Part shown: positions 1 to 4,409 of the stretch, piece after piece
How the letters are laid out: each line of letters opens with the position of its first letter
How positions within the stretch are numbered: position 1 is the first letter of the stretch
NCBI GenBank assembly: GCA_025360985.1
Contig: JANYBA010000395.1
Location: 1 to 5,905 of the forward strand
DNA: 5,905 nucleotides
Direction of reading: 5' to 3'
Source: Gammaproteobacteria bacterium
Lineage (GTDB): Bacteria; Pseudomonadota; Gammaproteobacteria; Xanthomonadales; Xanthomonadaceae
Translations under genes and position numbers: made by a program
Notes under the pieces: model-generated
The model's database searches: none
The model's input: only the letters and a program-made list of their open reading frames with translations
What the model was told of the DNA's origin: nothing

Positions 1-762
1 TCGCCGATTCCCGAGGAATTGCGCCGGATGCTCGGGGTCCGCGTGCGCGCGATGGCGCCGCGCGCGCCGCCGACGTCGAATTCGACGTCGGCGGACCGCG
101 TCGTGCCGGGCGAGCCGATCGCACCAGGCTTGCTGCTCACCGAGTCGCTGCACGATTGGCCGGAAGCGCCAGCGTTGCTTGATGCCGCGTTCGGCGGCAT
201 GGCTTGCATCGAGCGCGATCGACTGCTCGCTTTCGATACCGAAACGACCGGATTGGCCGGCGGCACCGGCACGCGCGCCTTCATGATCGGCGCGGCCGAT
301 TGGCGCGGCGGACGACTGCGCTTGCGCCAGCTCACTACCACCACGCTCGGCGCCGAGGCGGCGATGCTCACGACATTTGCGCAATGGTTGCACGAGGACA
401 CCGTGCTCGTGAGCTACAACGGCAAGTGCTACGACGCACCTCTGCTCAACACGCGTTACCGATTGGCGCGACAGCCCAGCCCCTTGCCCGGGCTGGCGCA
501 CTTGGACCTGCTGCATCCGGCGCGTCGGCGTTGGCGCGGTCGCTGGGAGAATTGCCGGCTGGCGACCATCGAGCGACAGGTGCTGGGCGTGGTGCGCGAG
601 GACGATCTGCCGGGCTCGGAAGCGCCGCGTGCCTGGCTCGATTTCCTGCGCGGCGGTTCGGCGCGCGACCTGCGCCGGGTCGCGGCGCACAACGCGCAGG
701 ACCTGCGCAGTCTCGTGGGCTTATTGCAGCGCCTGTCCGCCGGCAGCGAACACGAGGTCTGA
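1..762 (+). CDS. YprB/MrfB-like DEDDh exonuclease (RNase H-like fold), 5' end outside window
   Basis: Probable metal-dependent 3'-5' exonuclease of the YprB/RNase_H_2 type. In Bacillus subtilis the homologue MrfB acts with the helicase MrfA (YprA) in repair of mitomycin C damage; a repair role here is inferred. Numbering from the TTG at 19, the catalytic set is visible: D73 and E75 in FDTETTGL, D139 in YNGKCYD, and H224 plus D228 in HNAQDL. The GG-TGTRAF stretch after the first motif is typical of YprB proteins. Residues 1-45 form a low-complexity linker. The frame is open from base 1 to the TTG at 19 with protein-like sequence, so the real start is probably upstream and the TTG is only an internal candidate. 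The protein ends about 19 residues after the last motif, so it lacks the C-terminal extension I recall for MrfB. A helicase gene would be expected just upstream but lies outside the window. Its 3' end overlaps the convergent small membrane-protein gene by 42 bp. Confidence 0.85.
   Translation, partial: SPIPEELRRMLGVRVRAMAPRAPPTSNSTSADRVVPGEPIAPGLLLTESLHDWPEAPALLDAAFGGMACIERDRLLAFDTETTGLAGGTGTRAFMIGAADWRGGRLRLRQLTTTTLGAEAAMLTTFAQWLHEDTVLVSYNGKCYDAPLLNTRYRLARQPSPLPGLAHLDLLHPARRRWRGRWENCRLATIERQVLGVVREDDLPGSEAPRAWLDFLRGGSARDLRRVAAHNAQDLRSLVGLLQRLSAGSEHEV
67..94. repeat. Perfect 28-bp palindrome inside the exonuclease gene
   Basis: The 14-base arm CCGCCGACGTCGAA (67-80) is followed immediately by its exact reverse complement (81-94), with no loop; pairing breaks at 66/95. 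It is built from two copies of the 8-bp palindrome CGACGTCG (71-78 and 83-90) around AATT, so it is both an inverted and a direct repeat. It stays in frame and encodes a Ser/Thr-rich stretch of the linker before the nuclease domain. The symmetry is certain; its function is unknown. Confidence 0.95.
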
Positions 763-1092
763 ATGCGGCTTGCGCGCCCAGCGCAGCACGAGGGTGGCGG
801 CGAAACCGAGCGAGGCAACCAACAGGAGGAATTCCAGCGATTCCGGCGGCACGTCGGCATCAGGGAACAGGCTCGCCAACAGCCACGTGCAGACGGGAAC
901 GGCTGCTGCGATCGCCAGCAGCAGCACGCGGCCGAACTCGGGCAGGGCCGGTACATGGGAAAACACCGGCAGGGTGACCTGCAGCAGCAGCCAGCCGAGC
1001 AACAGGAGCGCCAGCGCCAACCGGGTGGTAGGGCGCAGGCTTTGCAGCAAGGAGAAGGGGGCGGCGGTCGCGGCGGTGTTCACGGCGCTCAT
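721..1092 (-). CDS. Small three-helix membrane protein, unknown function
   Basis: A predicted 123-residue protein that I cannot assign to a named family. It has three hydrophobic segments at about residues 25-45 (Leu-rich, LALALLLLGWLLLQ), 54-76 and 85-105, separated by short loops, and an Arg/Lys-containing tail (RWARKPHSD). This fits a small inner-membrane protein. The chosen start is the ATG at 1092-1090, giving MSAVNTAATAAP before the first helix. An in-frame ATG at 1143 would add 17 residues (MHWLTIPGP...), which look like leader sequence rather than protein. A purine-rich GGAAGG lies about 17 nt upstream of the chosen start, rather far for a ribosome binding site. The opposite strand is also open but reads as Gln/Arg-rich low-complexity sequence, as expected for the antisense of Leu-rich helices. 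The gene is divergent from the MAPEG gene and convergent with the exonuclease gene, overlapping it by 42 bp. Confidence 0.7.
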   Translation of the reverse strand: MSAVNTAATAAPFSLLQSLRPTTRLALALLLLGWLLLQVTLPVFSHVPALPEFGRVLLLAIAAAVPVCTWLLASLFPDADVPPESLEFLLLVASLGFAATLVLRWARKPHSDLVFAAGGQALQ

Positions 1093-1140
1093 TTTAGCAA
1101 GATCGCCGCCTTCCACGGGCCCGGGAATCGTGAGCCAATG

Positions 1141-1147
1141 CATAATA
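1141..1147. promoter_or_regulatory. Candidate overlapping -10 elements of a divergent promoter region
   Basis: This AT-rich island lies in the 95-bp gap between two divergent genes. Read on the + strand it gives CATAAT (1141-1146), which would start transcription about 35 nt upstream of the MAPEG gene. Read on the - strand it gives TATTAT (1147-1142), about 45-50 nt upstream of the small membrane-protein gene. No convincing -35 element sits at the right distance on either strand, so this is weak support based on position and -10 likeness only. Confidence 0.3.
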
Positions 1148-1173
1148 CCGGTCAGTGCCTTCGCTTCCTGGCC

Positions 1174-1179
1174 GGAGGG
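1174..1179 (+). promoter_or_regulatory. Strong ribosome binding site that fixes the MAPEG start
   Basis: GGAGGG sits 8 nt before the ATG at 1188, ideal spacing for translation initiation. It decides in favour of that ATG over the in-frame GTG at 1155, which lies upstream of this site. Confidence 0.8.
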
Positions 1180-1187
1180 TGACCGCC

Positions 1188-1655
1188 ATGGACAAGTTGA
1201 ACCTGCACGACCCGCTGTTCGCCACGTACGCCATCGCTGCGTCGCTGATGATCCTCAAGGCGGTGGCGATGTCCTGGCTCACCGTCGCGCGCATGATGAA
1301 GGCCAAGGGCGGCTTCCGTTCGCCCGAGGACCTGCGCAAGACCACACTCAATCCCGAGCCGCGGCCCGAGCAGGTCGGGCCGAACGACTACGTCGATCGC
1401 ATCCGCCGCATCCAGCTCAACGACCTGGAGAACCTGCCGTTCTTCCTGGTCGCGGGTTTGCTATTTATCCTCACTCAACCGTCGCTGCCGATGGCGCAGT
1501 GGCTGCTGTATGGCTACGTGGTGTCGCGGCTACTGCATTTCGTCGTCTACCTGCGCGCCAGCGACCACGAAACCCGTGCCACCTTCTGGACGATCGGCTC
1601 GCTCATCCTCATCTACATGACTGCGCGCACGCTGTGGGTGGCGATTGCAGGGTGA
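1188..1655 (+). CDS. MAPEG family membrane protein, MGST1-like glutathione transferase homologue
   Basis: A 155-residue integral inner-membrane protein with four hydrophobic segments, at about residues 10-36, 83-97, 102-122 and 132-152. The family includes microsomal glutathione transferases and prostaglandin E synthase, which bind glutathione between subunits of a trimer. The signature VDRIRRIQLNDLEN (69-82) closely matches the MGST1 motif VERVRRAHLNDLEN. From memory, human MGST1 is also 155 residues and aligns almost without gaps: R73, R74, N78, E81, R114, Y121 and the catalytic-type R130 (in HETRATF) all fall at the same positions. The His at position 76 of MGST1 is Gln here. FRSPEDL near residue 43 matches the cytosolic loop of MGST1. 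Glutathione conjugation or peroxide reduction is inferred from homology; the substrate is unknown. The start is set by GGAGGG 8 nt upstream. The stop falls 30 nt before the next gene, so read-through into it is possible. Confidence 0.9.
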   Translation: MDKLNLHDPLFATYAIAASLMILKAVAMSWLTVARMMKAKGGFRSPEDLRKTTLNPEPRPEQVGPNDYVDRIRRIQLNDLENLPFFLVAGLLFILTQPSLPMAQWLLYGYVVSRLLHFVVYLRASDHETRATFWTIGSLILIYMTARTLWVAIAG

Positions 1656-1673
1656 AATCGGCGGCGTAGCCCC

Positions 1674-1679
1674 TATAGT
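1674..1679 (+). promoter_or_regulatory. Candidate -10 box TATAGT for leaderless transcription of the transglycosylase
   Basis: TATAGT ends 6 nt before the A of the ATG at 1686, so the expected start point of transcription coincides with the start codon. No Shine-Dalgarno sequence is visible in the 30 bases upstream. The hexamer at -35 spacing (1651-1656, GGTGAA) is poor and overlaps the stop codon of the previous gene. Confidence 0.45.
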
Positions 1680-1685
1680 GCCGGG

Positions 1686-2462
1686 ATGTCCGGTTCCTGC
1701 CGCCCATTGATCGCCGCGCTGCTGCTCGCCGCCGCGCCGTTGGCGCAGGCGCGCGTGGTGTATCGCTGCATCCAGCACGGCACCGTGAGCCTGGCGACCG
1801 CGCCGGAGCCGGGCTCCAAGTGCACGGCGCAGACCGTGGACGACAACGCCGCCAAGCTGCCGAACCTGTGGGGCGTCAACGGCACCCAGTCGGGCGTGCT
1901 CTACGAACGCCAGCAGGATGGCGTCACCGTCTACAGTACGCGCGACCTGCCGGGCTCCACGCCGGTGCTCACCTTCACCGTCACGCCGCCGCCGGGCGCG
2001 CCGGCGCACGCCGGCCTCGGCCACATCGGCCAGCCGCGCACCGATATTCACTCGGAAATATTCAAGTCCGCCGCGCACGCCAACCGCATCGAAGACGCCT
2101 GGCTGCGGGCGATCGCCCATGCCGAAAGCGACATGCAAGCCGACGCGGTATCGCCGAAGGGCGCGCAGGGCATCATGCAGTTTCTGCCGAAAACGTCAGC
2201 GGAATTCAAGGTTGCGGACCCGTTCTCGCCGGCGCAATCGATCCAGGGCGGCGCGCGCCTGCTCGGCTCGCTGTTGCGCCGCTACAAGGGCGACCACCAC
2301 CTCGCCGCCGCTGCCTACAACGCCGGCATCGGCGCGGTGGCGCGTTACGGCGGCATCCCGCCTTACGCGGAGACGCTGGCCTATGTCGAAAAAGTCGATG
2401 TCCTGTTCGAGCGCTACACCGTCGCGCTGAAGGTTCCAGCCAAGCACCGGAGGAAGAAGTAG
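1686..2462 (+). CDS. Secreted lytic transglycosylase, SLT domain
   Basis: Predicted 258-residue periplasmic enzyme that would cleave the MurNAc-GlcNAc bond of peptidoglycan, leaving an anhydro end. Residues 1-22 form a signal peptide (Arg, Leu/Ala-rich core, cleavage after AQA). Residues 24-100 are a small N-terminal region starting VVYRC, with Cys28 and Cys46 that could pair; it vaguely resembles DUF4124-type segments, with low confidence. Residues 117-245 are the goose-lysozyme-like SLT domain, with catalytic E147 in AIAHAESDM, then SPKGAQGIMQFLP (156-168), LLGSLLRRY and AAAAYNAGIGAVARYGG (207-223), all standard family motifs. The tail is basic (KHRRKK). No lipobox Cys follows the signal core, so it is probably soluble rather than a lipoprotein. 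The ATG was chosen because it gives a complete signal peptide. Its 3' end lies 7 nt from the stop of the convergent phosphoesterase gene. Confidence 0.92.
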   Translation: MSGSCRPLIAALLLAAAPLAQARVVYRCIQHGTVSLATAPEPGSKCTAQTVDDNAAKLPNLWGVNGTQSGVLYERQQDGVTVYSTRDLPGSTPVLTFTVTPPPGAPAHAGLGHIGQPRTDIHSEIFKSAAHANRIEDAWLRAIAHAESDMQADAVSPKGAQGIMQFLPKTSAEFKVADPFSPAQSIQGGARLLGSLLRRYKGDHHLAAAAYNAGIGAVARYGGIPPYAETLAYVEKVDVLFERYTVALKVPAKHRRKK

Positions 2463-2469
2463 AAGCCGG

Positions 2470-3360
2470 TCAGCGCAAGGCTCCGGCGATTGGCTTGGCC
2501 TTGCCGTCCCCGGCTGCCATCGGCGCGACGCCCAGGGCCGATTCGATGGTCCGCAGCAGGTCGTAGTGGTCATGGCGTTCGTGGATTTCGCCCGGAACGA
2601 CTCTATCGCCCCAGAGCGCGGCGTAAACGCGATTGTCGCCATGGCGTCGGTAAGGCCAGGGCTCGCCGTCTTCGTCGAAGGTCACGATCAGCACCACGTC
2701 GCGACGGAATGCGGGGTCGTCGAGCAGGGCGCTGAAATGTCGCGCCAGCCAGGCGTCGGACACGGCCAGCGGCCCGGAGTGGGCGTCGCTGTCGAGGTCG
2801 GGGATCACCAGTGAAAACTGCGGCAGGCTGTGCGCGCGCGCGTCGGCGAGGAAGTCGTCGAAGCCCGTGATGTGCTTGCGGCACAGCTTCTTGTCGTCCT
2901 GGATGTCGGCAAAACTCATGAAGGGCTCGTGCTTGCGGACATAAAGACCGATCCTGGCCCGCGGATCGCAGGTGCCGCCCGGATAGCCCTCCGCGTACGA
3001 ACGCCAACTGTCCAGCCGTTGCCCCAGGTGGGCGCGGTAGAGCCTGACCGTGGAATCGTTGCGAACGCCCTCGCGACTGCCCGAGATTAGTGCGACGTAA
3101 TTGGGTTGCGACGGATGCCCGATTGCGTGGTAGTCCGACAGGTAGGCGCCTTCGTGGGCGAGGCGCCACAGGAAGGGCAGGTTCTTCTGGTCGAGCGCCG
3201 AAGCGGCGTACTTGTTCTCGAGCATCACCAGCACGAACCGCGGCTTCTCCGTCGCCGGAACGGGCGCGGGCACGATGCGATCGGTCGGCTTCTCGGCCAG
3301 CGCCGACGGACTGCCGGACAAAAGCAGCATGAGTACCGACAGCAGTAACGACCGACTCAA
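2470..3360 (-). CDS. Secreted phosphoesterase / acid phosphatase-like protein (PF04185 type, alkaline-phosphatase fold)
   Basis: Predicted 296-residue exported phosphoesterase; the substrate cannot be read from sequence. Motifs in order: FVLVMLENKY (E48, N49, metal site), GHPSQPNYVALISG (81-94, with S84 the likely nucleophile, as in bacterial and fungal acid phosphatases), PDLDSDAH (187-194), TFDEDG (227-232, metal-binding D229/E230), then HYDLLRTIESALGV (265-278), typical of the family's C-terminus. Start: the frame is open far upstream, but that part is antisense to the AraC gene. The ATG at 3330 leaves a truncated, uncharged signal peptide. TTG at 3360 gives MSRS followed by a Leu core and cleavage near SALA (residue 22), with AGGA 3 nt upstream, so I prefer TTG, with moderate confidence. 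The gene is divergent from the AraC regulator and convergent with the transglycosylase. Two cysteines (C131, C160) could form a periplasmic disulfide. Confidence 0.88.
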   Translation of the reverse strand: MSRSLLLSVLMLLLSGSPSALAEKPTDRIVPAPVPATEKPRFVLVMLENKYAASALDQKNLPFLWRLAHEGAYLSDYHAIGHPSQPNYVALISGSREGVRNDSTVRLYRAHLGQRLDSWRSYAEGYPGGTCDPRARIGLYVRKHEPFMSFADIQDDKKLCRKHITGFDDFLADARAHSLPQFSLVIPDLDSDAHSGPLAVSDAWLARHFSALLDDPAFRRDVVLIVTFDEDGEPWPYRRHGDNRVYAALWGDRVVPGEIHERHDHYDLLRTIESALGVAPMAAGDGKAKPIAGALR

Positions 3361-3394
3361 GATTCCTGACTCCGAACGGCGGGACCGTGGGCAG

Positions 3395-3424
3395 AGAATG
3401 ACCGATTTCGCCGCTGCCGCCCAA
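3395..3424 (-). promoter_or_regulatory. Candidate sigma70-type promoter for the phosphoesterase
   Basis: On the - strand, TTGGGC (3424-3419) and CATTCT (3400-3395) are separated by 18 nt. Transcription would start near 3388, leaving a short leader that contains the AGGA before the TTG start. Both hexamers are imperfect, so this is a weak prediction supported mainly by good placement. Confidence 0.3.
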
Positions 3425-3449
3425 CCTTTGGCACATGGACGCGGCGGCT

Positions 3450-3460
3450 GGCGCAGCGCC
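3450..3460. promoter_or_regulatory. Short inverted repeat upstream of the AraC gene
   Basis: GGCGC and GCGCC flank a single A, 11 nt before the AraC start. It could be an operator half-site pair or a small hairpin hiding the start region. In DNA this GC-rich a 5-bp arm is close to chance expectation, so confidence is low. Confidence 0.2.
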
Positions 3461-3471
3461 CAATCAGCGGC

Positions 3472-4341
3472 ATGACGAGCATGGCGGTCGCCGACGAACT
3501 GGATTTCGAGCTCTCGCCCGTGGAGCGGCTGCTGGCGCGGACGCCACTGGCGGCACTCGGCGAGTTCCGTTGCCCGACCGATGCGCCGCAGTTTCGCGGC
3601 GGCGGGCCGCAACCCTGCGCCTACGTGGCATTTGCGCGCACGCCGGTGAAGATCAGTCCCTATCGCGGACGCCCGGAGTTGTGCACGCCGGCGATCGCGT
3701 CGTTCTACAACGAAGGCGACGTCTACGATCGGCAGGCGGTCGGGGATCGTGGCGACAACAGCGACTGGATCGCCATCTCGCCAACGCTGCTCGACGAGCC
3801 CACGGGATTCGCCGGCTGTTTCGCCCCGATCGCGAGCGAAAGTTTCCTGGCCCAGCAGCGCTTGTTCCGGCGTGCGAAAAGCGGCCCGGCCCTGTCGGCG
3901 CTGGCGATGGAAGAATCGGTACTGCACTTGCTGCAGACCCTGCTGCGGGAGGCGAACGGCCACTGGCGGCGCGATGGCGCCAGCGCCAAGCTGCGGCCCG
4001 GCAGCGGGCGCCGCCGCCAGCGCATGGTCGACGATGCCAAACAGTTGATCGCCATTCGTTTCCGCGACGATCTGTCGCTGGCCGAACTGGCTCGGCAAGT
4101 GAACGGATCGCCAGCCCACCTGGCGCGGGCGTTCCGCGCCGCCACCGGAACGACCGTGCACGACTACCGGACCCAATTGCGCTTGCGTGCGGCCTTGCCG
4201 TTGTTGCCGGACTTCCGCAACGACATCGCGGCGCTGGCGCTGGACCTCGGCTTCTCGAGCCACAGCCACTTTGGCGAGGCCTTCCGCCGCCAGTTCGGCC
4301 TGACGCCTTCGGAATACACCGGACGTCCGCGCCTGAACTGA
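3472..4341 (+). CDS. AraC-family transcriptional regulator
   Basis: A 289-residue cytoplasmic DNA-binding regulator. The C-terminal third has the paired helix-turn-helix of the AraC/XylS family: the first at about 201-225 (LSLAELARQVNGSPAHLARA), the second at about 251-275, ending in the family signature GFSSHSHFGEAFRRQFGLTP (260-279) and SEYTG. The N-terminal ~180 residues should sense a ligand or mediate dimerisation; they contain VKISPYRGRPELC and FYNEGDVYDRQAVGDRGD but no sugar-cupin motif that I recognise. A basic linker (GSGRRRQR, 177-184) joins the halves. ATG at 3472 is used; a second ATG at 3481 would remove only three residues, and neither has a strong ribosome binding site. The gene is divergent from the phosphoesterase gene and 68 bp upstream of the TPR/FG-GAP gene on the same strand, so control of one or both is a reasonable inference. 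The ligand is unknown. Confidence 0.92.
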   Translation: MTSMAVADELDFELSPVERLLARTPLAALGEFRCPTDAPQFRGGGPQPCAYVAFARTPVKISPYRGRPELCTPAIASFYNEGDVYDRQAVGDRGDNSDWIAISPTLLDEPTGFAGCFAPIASESFLAQQRLFRRAKSGPALSALAMEESVLHLLQTLLREANGHWRRDGASAKLRPGSGRRRQRMVDDAKQLIAIRFRDDLSLAELARQVNGSPAHLARAFRAATGTTVHDYRTQLRLRAALPLLPDFRNDIAALALDLGFSSHSHFGEAFRRQFGLTPSEYTGRPRLN

Positions 4342-4356
4342 GCACGATCCTGATAG

Positions 4357-4374
4357 CGGGCCAAGGCCGGCCCG
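4357..4374 (+). other. GC hairpin between the AraC and TPR/FG-GAP genes
   Basis: CGGGCC (4357-4362) and GGCCCG (4369-4374) form a 6-bp stem around a 6-nt loop, 15 nt after the AraC stop codon. No T-run follows, so it is not a normal intrinsic terminator. It could attenuate or stabilise a shared transcript. The pairing is seen; the role is not. Confidence 0.3.
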
Positions 4375-4398
4375 TCCAGGCTCGAAGGCAGTCCGCCC

Positions 4399-4403
4399 GA
4401 GGA
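4399..4403 (+). promoter_or_regulatory. Ribosome binding site for the TPR/FG-GAP gene
   Basis: GAGGA sits 6 nt before the ATG at 4410 and supports this start, which also opens a complete signal peptide. Confidence 0.75.
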
Positions 4404-4409
4404 ATTCCC

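Noticed and set aside
476..496. 7-bp stem CCAGCCC/GGGCTGG in the exonuclease gene
   Set aside because: A short GC stem inside a well-conserved coding region, close to chance expectation at this GC content.
204..977. + strand open frame overlapping the exonuclease gene
   Set aside because: It has Arg/Ala-rich composition in the +3 frame of a gene with complete catalytic motifs, typical of GC-rich shadow frames.
763..1182. + strand open frame of 139 codons
   Set aside because: It is a Gln/Arg/Gly-rich shadow of the Leu-rich membrane helices encoded on the - strand and has no domain features.
1155..1187. GTG start for the MAPEG gene
   Set aside because: The strong GGAGGG lies downstream of it, 8 nt before the ATG at 1188, and the ATG gives the family's usual length.
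2044..2064. ATATTCA direct repeat 14 bp apart in the transglycosylase gene
   Set aside because: Only two short copies within coding sequence, with no symmetry or spacing pattern suggesting a site.
2446..2470. ACCGG...CCGGT inverted repeat as a terminator between the convergent genes
   Set aside because: Only 5 bp with a 15-nt loop and no T-run on either side.
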